Origin: Alphaproteobacteria bacterium
GTDB taxonomy: Bacteria; Pseudomonadota; Alphaproteobacteria; UBA8366
NCBI GenBank assembly: GCA_021774335.1
Contig: JAJFJD010000063.1
Span: forward strand, 1 to 64,000
Length of the DNA stretch: 64,000 nt
Direction: 5' to 3'
The notes below the pieces were generated by a model. The model saw only the letters and a list, made by a program, of their open reading frames with translations, did not search any database and was not told where the DNA came from. Position 1 is the first letter of the stretch; the number at the start of each line of letters is the position of its first letter. Below, in pieces: positions 43,495 through 51,363 of the stretch. Made by a program: the position numbers and the translations under genes.

Positions 43495-43601
43495 GTCGGG
43501 ACTCAAGGATTGGAATTGCTGGGTTCACGCGTCATTTTCTCAGAAATCTTAACACGATATCCGGTGCAAGCTGCGATTTGACGGCCATTCGGTCGGGCGG
43601 C

Positions 43602-45011
43602 TCAGATGACTTTCCCGCGGTTCATGACGCCGGTTGGGTCAAAGACGTCCTTTACCGCGCGCATAAGGGACAGCTCCACGTCCGATTTGTATCGGTACAG
43701 CTCGCCCCTCTTCAGGACGCCGACGCCATGCTCCGCACTGAAGCTGCCGTCGAGGTCGACGGCGATATCGTGAATGACCTCCTCGATATGCTCGGTGCGG
43801 GCAATGAAGGTCTCGCGATCCTCGCTGCCGGGCTGTGACAGGTTGAAGTGGATATTGCCGTCGCCCATGTGGCCGAACGGCACCACGTGGACCCCGGCAA
43901 TCTCGTGCTTTGCCGCCGCCGTCGCGCGCTCCAGGAAGACCGGGACGGAAGAGACGGGCACCGACACGTCATGCTTGATACAGCCACCGTGATGTTTCTG
44001 TGATTCAGGGATCGTTTCCCGCAGACGCCACAAAAGGGCGGCTTGCTGGCCGCTGGCGGCGACGACGGCGTTGAGAACAGCACCGGTTTCGAACGCGTCG
44101 CCGAGCGCGTCCTCGACGGTCGATTGCAGCAACCCGTCTTTCCGGCCCGATATCATTTCAACCAGGGCGTAATGCTCGTAAGGCTCTTCGAACGGATCGC
44201 TCGTGTCCGGGATGTTCTTGAACACCATGTCGAGGCAATCCCGGTGCATGTATTCGAAACTCACCACGCCATCGCTGGAGGCAGTGCGCAACTGGGATAA
44301 TGTTTCCGTCGCGGCCAGCGGATCGCGGACCGCGATCATCACCGTGCAGGTCTCGCGCGGTTTCGGGAACAGTTTGCACACCGCCGCAGTGACGATGCCG
44401 AGCGTGCCTTCCGCGCCGAGGAAGAGATGCTTGAGGTCGTAACCTGTATTGTCTTTTCGCAGCCGCCGCAGGCCGTTCCAAATTTCGCCGGATGGGAGCA
44501 CGACTTCCAGCCCCAACACCAGGTCCCGCGTGTTGCCGTAGCGCACCACCGCGGTGCCACCGGCATTCGTCGAAAGATTGCCGCCGATCTGGCAGGTCCC
44601 CTCGGCTGCGAGACTCAGTGGAAACAGGCGGTCGGCGTCATCCGTCGCCCGTTGGATATCCGCGAGGATGCATCCCGCTTCGACGGTGATCGTATAGTTG
44701 AGCGGGTCGATATCGCGGATTTTGTTCATCCGGCCGAGCGACAACACGATCTCATCGCCGGATTGTCCGGGCGTGGCACCGCCGCAATAGCCGGTGTTGC
44801 CGCCTTGCGGGACGATCCCGATACCATGCCCGGTGCAAATCCTGACGATCGCTGCCACGGCTTCGGTGCTGGTTGGCCGAAGAACCAGCGGTGATACGCC
44901 ATGATAGAGATCGCGCTCGTCGTTCAGGAACGGTTCGGTATCCGCCGGATCTTCGAGCCAGCCGTTGGGGCCGGCCGCGGTTTTCAAGGCGCCGATTGCG
45001 GTCTTATCCAT
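43602..45011 (-). CDS. FAD-linked D-2-hydroxyacid dehydrogenase, D-2-hydroxyglutarate dehydrogenase-like
   Basis: A 469-residue flavoprotein of the VAO/GlcD family. The FAD domain has PTSTEAVAAIVRICTGHGIG and the loop PQGGNTGYCGGATPGQSGDE; the C-terminal domain carries GCIKHDVSVPVSSVPVF and PFGHMGDGNIHFNLSQPG, the metal/substrate block shared by D-lactate, glycolate and D-2-hydroxyglutarate dehydrogenases. The KxDxSxP-type sequence and the neighbour favour D-2-hydroxyglutarate. Start ATG 45011 is conservative; a GTG at 45023 would overlap the upstream stop. It is the second gene of an operon with the transhydrogenase at 45020, which makes D-2-hydroxyglutarate. Confidence 0.8.
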   Translation of the reverse strand: MDKTAIGALKTAAGPNGWLEDPADTEPFLNDERDLYHGVSPLVLRPTSTEAVAAIVRICTGHGIGIVPQGGNTGYCGGATPGQSGDEIVLSLGRMNKIRDIDPLNYTITVEAGCILADIQRATDDADRLFPLSLAAEGTCQIGGNLSTNAGGTAVVRYGNTRDLVLGLEVVLPSGEIWNGLRRLRKDNTGYDLKHLFLGAEGTLGIVTAAVCKLFPKPRETCTVMIAVRDPLAATETLSQLRTASSDGVVSFEYMHRDCLDMVFKNIPDTSDPFEEPYEHYALVEMISGRKDGLLQSTVEDALGDAFETGAVLNAVVAASGQQAALLWRLRETIPESQKHHGGCIKHDVSVPVSSVPVFLERATAAAKHEIAGVHVVPFGHMGDGNIHFNLSQPGSEDRETFIARTEHIEEVIHDIAVDLDGSFSAEHGVGVLKRGELYRYKSDVELSLMRAVKDVFDPTGVMNRGKVI

Positions 45012-45019
45012 GGGGCGGC

Positions 45020-46327
45020 TCACCAATAACTCATGGAGTCGTGGAACAGCGCTTCCAGTTCGCTTTCGCCGACCGGCTTTGGGCTGTTGACCAGCAACCG
45101 TTGCTGCGGATGCGCCTTCGAGACGAGCTTCGGTACGTCTTCTTCGCTGTATCCGACGCCGCGCAGGCCGTTCGGAATGCCGGTCTGCCGCATCATGTCG
45201 ATCACTCGGTCTGCCAGCAAGTCACCCGCGTCTTCCAGGGACACGCCCGCCGTTTCGGCGCCCATCGCGTCGGCTGCCTGCAGGTGGCGTTCGGGGCAGG
45301 CGGGGCCGGTAAACCGGAACACCGCCGGCGCATTCACGATCACCGACAGGCCGTGTGGCACCATCGGGTGGTTCGACGGCCAGCCATCCGGTTTATAGTC
45401 GCGCACCAAGCCAGCGACGGCATACGACATGGCATGGGGCAGGTGACACCCGGCATTGCCGAAGCCGATTCCGGCCAGCATGCCGGCGAACATTAGCGGT
45501 TCGCAACGATCCAAGTCCGCCGGCGCGGCGACCCCTTCGATCAGGTTCTTACCGATCAGGCGGATGGCTTCCAGGCATGCCAAGTCGCTATACGGGTTTG
45601 CCCCTTGATAGAGCGGCCGCTCGGTGGCGTTGGCGGGGGCGTCCCGATGTGTAAAGGGGCGCGCAGTCAGCGATTCGACCGCATGGCTGAACACATCGAA
45701 CCCATTCGCCGCGACCACGGTGGGCGGCAGCGTCGTCATTGTCGACGGGTCGAGCACGCCAAGCGAGGGCCGCAAATTACGGTGTGCGATGCCGGTCTTC
45801 GCTTCCATCTCCAGCAGGTCGAAGATCGCGATGCCGGTGCATTCGCTTGCCGTGCCGAATGTCGTGGGGCAAGCGATATGCGGTTTCAGTGGTCCGGGGA
45901 CTGGCCGGGCTTCGCCGATCGGTGCATTGACGTAGGCGAGAAAGTCCGCCGGATAGCTGGAATACAAGTTGGCGGCTTTGGCGGTGTCGATGGTCGAGCC
46001 GCCGCCGACCGAGACGAACCCGTCGAAATTGCCATCCTGAGCGAATTCCGTCGCGGCCTTGAAGGAGCGGTCGGTCGGTTCGACCTCGACGTCGCTATAC
46101 ACCGTCACGTCGATACCGGCGGAGGTCAGCGCTTTTTGGGCGGTTGCGACGGGTTCAAGACCGGCGACCGTGGGGTCGCACAACAGGCCGATTCGCGTCA
46201 TACCAAGGGCGCGCGCGTCGTCGCCGATCTCCGAAAGCGATCCGACTCCGAACTTTATGCGGGGAGGATCGACGGTAAATGCAGTGTCGCCGCCCGGCAC
46301 CGGCTTGAAATAGTCGGATAACGCCAT
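45020..46327 (-). CDS. Hydroxyacid-oxoacid transhydrogenase-like iron-containing alcohol dehydrogenase
   Basis: A 435-residue group III alcohol dehydrogenase; ATG 46327 follows a strong AAGGAGCTGTAGAT site. It resembles the ADHFE1 branch closely along its whole length, for example FGVGSLSEIGDDARALGMTR, VEVEPTDRSFKAATEFA, SVGGGSTIDTAKAANLYSSY, LYQGANPYSDLACLEAIRLI and HPMVPHGLSVIVNAPAVFRF. In that branch the enzyme oxidises 4-hydroxybutyrate to succinate semialdehyde while reducing 2-oxoglutarate to D-2-hydroxyglutarate, using a bound cofactor. Metal-ligand positions (D, H, H, H) appear kept in FDVFSHAVES, AGCHLPHAMSY and the later HPMVPHG. Coupled to the dehydrogenase gene downstream. Confidence 0.83.
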   Translation of the reverse strand: MALSDYFKPVPGGDTAFTVDPPRIKFGVGSLSEIGDDARALGMTRIGLLCDPTVAGLEPVATAQKALTSAGIDVTVYSDVEVEPTDRSFKAATEFAQDGNFDGFVSVGGGSTIDTAKAANLYSSYPADFLAYVNAPIGEARPVPGPLKPHIACPTTFGTASECTGIAIFDLLEMEAKTGIAHRNLRPSLGVLDPSTMTTLPPTVVAANGFDVFSHAVESLTARPFTHRDAPANATERPLYQGANPYSDLACLEAIRLIGKNLIEGVAAPADLDRCEPLMFAGMLAGIGFGNAGCHLPHAMSYAVAGLVRDYKPDGWPSNHPMVPHGLSVIVNAPAVFRFTGPACPERHLQAADAMGAETAGVSLEDAGDLLADRVIDMMRQTGIPNGLRGVGYSEEDVPKLVSKAHPQQRLLVNSPKPVGESELEALFHDSMSYW

Positions 46328-46383
46328 ATCTACAGCTCCTTGGCCTCGTATCGCCCGCGATCTTAACGGGATTTGGCGTAACT

Positions 46384-46399
46384 GCATCAGATTTGATGC
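46384..46399. repeat. Palindrome between the transhydrogenase operon and the pseudo-HtrA gene
   Basis: GCATCA (46384-46389) and TGATGC (46394-46399) form a perfect 6-bp inverted repeat with spacer GATT, 57 bases upstream of the transhydrogenase start. It is a possible operator in the 245-base divergent region; no regulator gene is adjacent. Confidence 0.3.
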
Positions 46400-46572
46400 T
46401 TCAAGAGACGTGACTTTCGCCAGGCCTGCGGTAGCATTAGTATTGCTGATACGATCGTGGATCGAGCCGCATTTCGCCTTCGACCCAATTGAAGAGACGC
46501 ATAGTCGGCACTGTCCGGGCGATGCCGCTGCTAAGTGTTGTTGAAGCCTCAAAAACATCGGACCATTACTGT

Positions 46573-47553
46573 ATGTCGACCGAAGAAGAAGACCTGACAA
46601 TTGACCCGGCATTCCAGCCGAGTGCCGACGACGTATCCTACGATCTTCAGCGGGCGCTTTCGTCTGTCGTAGCGTTGCGGTCCCAGATATCCGAAGACGC
46701 GCTGACCGCGTCCATGCTCGGCACCGAGCGGGCGGGACATGGGGTGGTTATCGGCGAGAAAGGTCTCGTTCTGACGGTCGGGTATCTGGTGACCGAGGCT
46801 GAGTCCATCTGGCTCGTCGACATCAATGGCCTCGCGGTGCCGGGCCACGCAATGGGTTACGACCAGGAAACAGGTCTCGGCCTGGTTCAGGCGCTCGGCC
46901 AATTGAATGTCCCGGCGATTCCGCTCGGCAGTTCAAGTGACCTCGCCGTCGGCGATCCGGTCATTCTGGCGGGGCATGGCGGCACGCAGAATGCGACCAA
47001 GGCAAAAGTCGTCTCTAAGCGGGAATTCGCCGGGTACTGGGAATATGTCCTCGACGAGGGCATCTTCACGTCGCCGCCGCATCCCTCATGGGGTGGGGCC
47101 GCCCTGATCAATGCGGATGGGGAGCTTTGCGGGATCGGGTCGCTCTTCGTGCAGCAGTCGCTGCCGGGAAGCGAGCGGCATGACGGCAATTTGATCATCC
47201 CGATCGATCTGTTGAAGCCGATTCTCGACGAGATGATGCAGTTTGGACGGAGGCAGAAAGCGCCGCGGCCTTGGCTTGGGATGATCACGACCGAAGTAGA
47301 CGATGCGCTGGTCGTGGCGGGGCTTGTGGATGGCGGCCCGGCGGATGATTCGGGTATCTCGGTCGGCGATATCGTGCTTGGCGTCAACGGCGAGCCGGTT
47401 GCGGATCTCGCCAACTTGTTCCGCCAGGTATGGGCGCTTGGGTCGGCCGGGACGCAGGTTCCGCTGAACCTGCAGCGCGGCGCGGATCAAATGGACGTGG
47501 TGGTCAATTCGGTGAGTCGTTACGACATGCTGAAGGCGCCCAACCTGCACTAA
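46573..47553 (+). CDS. HtrA-like pseudo-protease with PDZ domain
   Basis: A 326-residue protein with the two-domain layout of HtrA/DegP: a trypsin-like domain (about 25-215) and a PDZ domain (about 230-315, PRPWLGMITTEVDDALVVAG, then VGDIVLGVNGEPVADLANLF). All three catalytic positions are lost: the His of TNxHVV is Tyr71 (LTVGYLV), the Asp of DLALL is Gly101 (ETGLGLV), and the Ser of GNSGGA is Trp173 (SWGGAA). No signal peptide is seen, so it may be cytosolic. The start is uncertain (upstream ATGs at 46522 and 46489 in frame; all ribosome sites weak). It probably binds proteins or peptides rather than cutting them. Confidence 0.82.
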   Translation: MSTEEEDLTIDPAFQPSADDVSYDLQRALSSVVALRSQISEDALTASMLGTERAGHGVVIGEKGLVLTVGYLVTEAESIWLVDINGLAVPGHAMGYDQETGLGLVQALGQLNVPAIPLGSSSDLAVGDPVILAGHGGTQNATKAKVVSKREFAGYWEYVLDEGIFTSPPHPSWGGAALINADGELCGIGSLFVQQSLPGSERHDGNLIIPIDLLKPILDEMMQFGRRQKAPRPWLGMITTEVDDALVVAGLVDGGPADDSGISVGDIVLGVNGEPVADLANLFRQVWALGSAGTQVPLNLQRGADQMDVVVNSVSRYDMLKAPNLH

Positions 47554-47573
47554 ATGCCGCCGCGCACAGGCGA

Positions 47574-47587
47574 TTTGTCCGGACAAA
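47574..47587. promoter_or_regulatory. Palindromic operator candidate
   Basis: TTTGTCCGGACAAA is a perfect 14-bp palindrome, with CG/CG also matching outside a single mismatched pair (47571-47590). It lies 3 bases upstream of the -35 box at 47591. The core (GTC-CG-GAC) resembles FadR-subgroup GntR operators, though other regulators use similar sites. No regulator gene is adjacent. Confidence 0.5.
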
Positions 47588-47590
47588 CCG

Positions 47591-47618
47591 TTGACACCGG
47601 CCACATAGGGTCAATAAT
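47591..47618 (+). promoter_or_regulatory. Near-consensus sigma70 promoter
   Basis: A perfect TTGACA (47591-47596) and AATAAT (47613-47618, five of six) are separated by 16 bases. Transcription would start near 47625, giving a leader of about 57 bases to the start of the TauD gene at 47682. The palindrome directly upstream suggests control by a repressor or activator. Confidence 0.6.
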
Positions 47619-47681
47619 CAAAAGACCGGCAGGACGGACCCTGTCGCGCCCGTTGCGGTGAAGCTGTGCGAGGAAAACGTC

Positions 47682-48701
47682 ATGTCTTCCCAGGAAATTC
47701 AAATCATCGATGACCCGGCCGCGTGGAAATCGTCGGATTTCGACACGCCGCGAAGCTGGGTCCGCACCCTGACCCCGGCCATGATCGACGATGTGGAATC
47801 GGCGATGCGGGGCGTGATGAATGCGGATATCCCGCTCCGGAAAATACGGCGGGAACAGTTTCCGCTGAGTGTGGCGGCGGATTTGGTTGCGGCAGCCCAT
47901 GCCGACCTGAACGAGGGCCGGGGCTTCACCGTCATCGGTGGTTGGCCGGTCGAGCGGTTTTCCGATGCGGAGAATCGTATTGCCTATGCCGGTCTCGCGG
48001 CGCATATGGGCGAGATCGTCGTGCAGAATTACGAAGGCGACTTTGTCGTCGATGTGATCGACAAGGGTATTCCCTACAGCCACAAATCCCGGGGCTATAG
48101 CAGCAACAAATTGCTGCCTTTCCATACGGACGGCGCCGATTATGCGGGCTTGCTTTGCATGGAGGTCGCGGCGGAAGGCGGCTTCAGCCTGCTCACCAGC
48201 GCGACCGAGGTCTACAACGAGATCGTGCGGACCCGGCCCGATCATATCGAAACATTGATGCGCGGCTTCTATCATCACCGGCGGGGTCAGCACGATCCCG
48301 GCGAGCCGCCCTTGTCGCCGGAACGCATTCCGGTCTTCAGTTTTCACGACGGCTTCCTGCACTGCTGCTACAATCGGAACCCGATCGATTGGGCGCAGAA
48401 GGAAGGCATCACGCTGTCGGATCATGAGGTCGAGGTGTTGGATTACCTCGACGAAATCTGCGCCCGTCCGGATGTGCAATTGTCCATGGATCTGCAGAAG
48501 GGCGACATGCAGTTTCTCAACAATTACCTCATCCTGCATTCGCGCACCGAATACCAGGACGGCGCCGACGCCAAACGCCATCTCGTGCGGCTTTGGCTCG
48601 ATGATTCAACAGGCCGGCGCAACGGATTGAGCTTGCTGGATCTTTACGTGCCCGCCGCGTCGCGCTTCACCGCTGCATCGGGAAGCGCCTCCAACGCCTG
48701 A
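47682..48701 (+). CDS. TauD/TfdA-family Fe(II)/2-oxoglutarate dioxygenase
   Basis: A 339-residue non-heme iron dioxygenase that hydroxylates a small molecule while converting 2-oxoglutarate to succinate. Start ATG 47682 follows GAGGAAAACGTC. The iron ligands are visible: HxD in LLPFHTDGADYAGLL and the distal His in NYLILHSRTEYQD, with the 2-oxoglutarate Arg in HLVRLWLD. An N-terminal extension (about 1-80) precedes the fold. The substrate is unknown; TauD-family members act on taurine, phenoxyacids, carnitine precursors and amino acids. It is followed after 66 bases by an ornithine cyclodeaminase-family gene, so an amino-acid-derived substrate is plausible. Confidence 0.85.
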   Translation: MSSQEIQIIDDPAAWKSSDFDTPRSWVRTLTPAMIDDVESAMRGVMNADIPLRKIRREQFPLSVAADLVAAAHADLNEGRGFTVIGGWPVERFSDAENRIAYAGLAAHMGEIVVQNYEGDFVVDVIDKGIPYSHKSRGYSSNKLLPFHTDGADYAGLLCMEVAAEGGFSLLTSATEVYNEIVRTRPDHIETLMRGFYHHRRGQHDPGEPPLSPERIPVFSFHDGFLHCCYNRNPIDWAQKEGITLSDHEVEVLDYLDEICARPDVQLSMDLQKGDMQFLNNYLILHSRTEYQDGADAKRHLVRLWLDDSTGRRNGLSLLDLYVPAASRFTAASGSASNA

Positions 48702-48767
48702 GCACCCTGAGCCTCGCGCAATTTGCATTGACCGCCATGGCGTTGAGCGCCCTATGATGGTGGCATC

Positions 48768-49715
48768 ATGATTCAAGTAGATGAAGCGCGCACCCGCGCA
48801 TTGCTGCCCTGGCGACCGCTCGTCGAGGCAATCCGTGACATCTTCCGTGCCGACTGTGAGATGCCGGCCAAACATCAGCATTTCATTGAGGTGCCGGGCG
48901 AGAGGGACGGGAAGCTGATGCTGATGCCTGCCTGGTCGACGGGCGGGAATATCGCCGTGAAGATCGTCGATGTTTTCCCGGGCAATGCGGAGCGTGGGAT
49001 TCCCGCAGTCAATGGAGCGGTGCTGTTATTGGATGGCACGAACGGGCAGGTGCTGGCCTTGATCGACGGCGGGGAAGTCACCGCCCGCCGGACGTCGGCA
49101 ACGTCGGCGTTGGCCGCGGACTACCTGGCGCGGCCGGATAGTAGCCATCTCGTTGTTCTGGGAACCGGGCGGATCGCCACCGACAATCTGGTGGCTGCCC
49201 ACGCGTCGGTTCGGCCGATTCGGGTCGTTACATTTTGGGGCCGGAATCCGAAGAAGGCGGAAGCCGCCGCGGCCAAGGCGCGTGACCGTGGGTTTGACGC
49301 GGCCGCGACGACCGATCTTGCGTCCGCCGTCGGTGAGGCGGACATCGTATCGACCGCCACGATCGCGCAGGAACCAATCCTGCAGGGCGAGTGGCTGCGG
49401 CCGGGTACGCATGTCGATCTGCTCGGCAATTATTCCAGCGAGAGCCGCGAAGCCGACGATACGGTGATTGCGCGCGGCACGGTTTTCATCGACACCCCGG
49501 CCGCGCTGAAATCGACCGGCGATCTGGTGCTGCCGCTGGCGTCCGGTGTGCTGTCGGAGGATGACATTGCCGCCGATTTGTTTGCGTTAACCCGCGGGAC
49601 GCATCCAGGCCGCCGTGACGATAAGGAAATCACCGTCTTCAAGTCGGTTGGGGCGGCCATCGAGGATCTCGCCGCCGCCCAACTCGTGTACGCCCAAAGT
49701 CAGGCCGAATCCTAG
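48768..49715 (+). CDS. Ornithine cyclodeaminase/mu-crystallin family protein
   Basis: A 315-residue NAD(P)-binding protein. The N-terminal substrate domain has KLMLMPAWSTGGNIAVKIVD and the Rossmann domain opens with HLVVLGTGRIATDNLVAAHA and continues with WGRNPKKAEA. Family members include ornithine cyclodeaminase, alanine dehydrogenase, and delta-1-pyrroline-2-carboxylate (ketimine) reductase, and sequence alone does not separate them here. It is downstream of the dioxygenase on the same strand. Its stop and that of the convergent dehydrogenase share a CTAG. Confidence 0.8.
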   Translation: MIQVDEARTRALLPWRPLVEAIRDIFRADCEMPAKHQHFIEVPGERDGKLMLMPAWSTGGNIAVKIVDVFPGNAERGIPAVNGAVLLLDGTNGQVLALIDGGEVTARRTSATSALAADYLARPDSSHLVVLGTGRIATDNLVAAHASVRPIRVVTFWGRNPKKAEAAAAKARDRGFDAAATTDLASAVGEADIVSTATIAQEPILQGEWLRPGTHVDLLGNYSSESREADDTVIARGTVFIDTPAALKSTGDLVLPLASGVLSEDDIAADLFALTRGTHPGRRDDKEITVFKSVGAAIEDLAAAQLVYAQSQAES

Positions 49716-50770
49716 CCTTCAATCCGTTTCGCCACGGCGTCGCCGAAGGCATCGGTGCCGAGTGGTCCGCCCAAGTCGGTCGTTCGGCCTGATTCTTCGC
49801 CAAGCTGTGTTTCAATAATGTCGTCGATCCGTTTCGCCGCCTCGCGCAGTTCCGGACGGTCGTGGCGTGTTCCCAACCAATCCAGCAGCATTCCACAGGA
49901 TAGGATCATGGCCGTCGGGTTGGCGATGTTCTGGCCGGCGATATCCGGAGCCGATCCGTGAGCCGCCTGGGCGATACAGTGTTCTGCGCCGGCGTTAATC
50001 GATGGGCCGAGGCCGAGACCGCCCGAGAGTTCGGCGGCGAGGTCGGACAGGATGTCGCCATACATGTTGGTGGTGACGATCACGTCGAAGAATTCCGGCT
50101 TCCGCACGAGCAATGCAGCCATCGCGTCGATGAAATACTCGTCGATGTCGAGTTTGTAGTCCGACGCCACTTCCTTCACCGTATCGGCGAACAGTCCGTC
50201 GGACAGCTTCATCACATTGCCCTTGTGGACGATGGTGAGCTTGCCGCTGCGTTGCTCTGCCAGCTTGCAGGCCGCTTCGGCGATGCGCGCGGAGCCCTCG
50301 CGGGTGATCTTGCGCATGGAAATCGCCAGGTCTTCTGTCGGCATAAACTCACCGCTGCCGACCGCCATATTCCGGTCGGCGTAGAAGCCTTCGGTGTTTT
50401 CCCGCGCGATGACCACGTCCATTTCCTTTACATGCGCCGGTACGCCGGGCCGCACGCGTGAGGGGCGGATGTTAGCGAAGAGATCGAGCGCCTTGCGGGT
50501 GCCACCCGACGGATTGACGCCGCCGTCCTCCGGCGCGGGGTAGATCGCGGTGTGCAGCGGACCGAGGATGACCCCGTCACTTGCTTTCATTTTTGCGACG
50601 GTTTCCTCAGGAAAGGTATGGCCCTGACTCTCCAGGCTCTCCAATCCGATTTCGCCGTATTCCAGTTCAAGACCAAGGTTGAACCGGCGGCTCACCGATT
50701 GCACGACGGTTTCGGCGGCGGCAACGATTTCGGGCCCAATGCCATCTCCCTTGAGGATGAGTATTCTCAT
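49712..50770 (-). CDS. Isocitrate/isopropylmalate dehydrogenase-family decarboxylating dehydrogenase
   Basis: A 352-residue beta-decarboxylating dehydrogenase with AAGGATAT before ATG 50770. Family blocks are GDGIGPEIVAAAETVV, the Tyr/Arg block VIARENTEGFYADRNM, the Lys block VHKGNVMKLSDGLF, and the metal and NAD blocks NMYGDILSDLAAELSGGLGL and AHGSAPDIAGQNIANP. It could use 3-isopropylmalate, isocitrate, homoisocitrate or tartrate; no leuCD or lysine genes lie nearby, so biosynthetic leuB is less likely and a tartrate- or isocitrate-type role is equally open. Confidence 0.83.
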   Translation of the reverse strand: MRILILKGDGIGPEIVAAAETVVQSVSRRFNLGLELEYGEIGLESLESQGHTFPEETVAKMKASDGVILGPLHTAIYPAPEDGGVNPSGGTRKALDLFANIRPSRVRPGVPAHVKEMDVVIARENTEGFYADRNMAVGSGEFMPTEDLAISMRKITREGSARIAEAACKLAEQRSGKLTIVHKGNVMKLSDGLFADTVKEVASDYKLDIDEYFIDAMAALLVRKPEFFDVIVTTNMYGDILSDLAAELSGGLGLGPSINAGAEHCIAQAAHGSAPDIAGQNIANPTAMILSCGMLLDWLGTRHDRPELREAAKRIDDIIETQLGEESGRTTDLGGPLGTDAFGDAVAKRIEG

Positions 50771-50817
50771 GTCTTTTTATATCCTTAGAGTCGGTGATTC
50801 AGAGGTTTGGTGAACTG

Positions 50818-51342
50818 TTATCCCTTTGGCCGGCGTTCGACCAGTTCCGCCGATTCGATATACCAGGGCGTGGAGTCGTCGCGGCAGACGATGAGGTCTT
50901 CGGTTGCAACTTCGGTGGCCGTGGTGACTTCGCTGCGCAACGTCCTGCAGGTGGAATTCGCCTCCACGTCGACCTCGTTGAGGCGGGTCATTTTTCCCGT
51001 CGTGCCGGTGTTGGGATTTGTCCATGCGATCGGTTCTCCGCGCGGCGCGACCGCGGCCTTGTCGATGGCCTTGTCGAAGAAGACGGTGTCTCGTTTGGCG
51101 AGATACGGCGCGGCTACCACGCCGGCCGCTAGACCGACCCCGGCGAGGCCGCCTTGGACCAAGGGGTTGCCGGTGGCGCTTCCCGCAATTAGGCCGATGG
51201 TGCCGCCGGCGAGCGGTGCGCCGACGCGATGCGGATTCTCGTTGATATAGTCGACCGTATCCGCACAGCCCGCGATGAAACCGGCGATGCAGATTACGGC
51301 CAAGGTCGTCGTCAGAGCTCGTTTCTTCCTACGGTTGGTCAT
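50818..51342 (-). CDS. RT0821-type surface lipoprotein
   Basis: A 174-residue outer-membrane lipoprotein. Residues 1-26 form a lipoprotein signal (MTNRRKKRALTTTLAVICIA) with lipobox FIAGC, making Cys26 the lipidated residue. A Gly/Ala-rich stretch follows (GAPLAGGTIGLIAGSATGNP), which resembles the glycine-zipper of 17-kDa surface antigens. The C-terminal domain (about 100-170) has CRTLRSEVTTATEVATEDLI and ends in VERRPKG, matching the RT0821/Lpp0805 pattern. Probably structural or envelope-associated. It lies upstream of the dehydrogenase gene by 47 bases and downstream of tam by 21. Confidence 0.78.
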   Translation of the reverse strand: MTNRRKKRALTTTLAVICIAGFIAGCADTVDYINENPHRVGAPLAGGTIGLIAGSATGNPLVQGGLAGVGLAAGVVAAPYLAKRDTVFFDKAIDKAAVAPRGEPIAWTNPNTGTTGKMTRLNEVDVEANSTCRTLRSEVTTATEVATEDLIVCRDDSTPWYIESAELVERRPKG

Positions 51343-51363
51343 CGATTGCTCCCAATGAACCGT

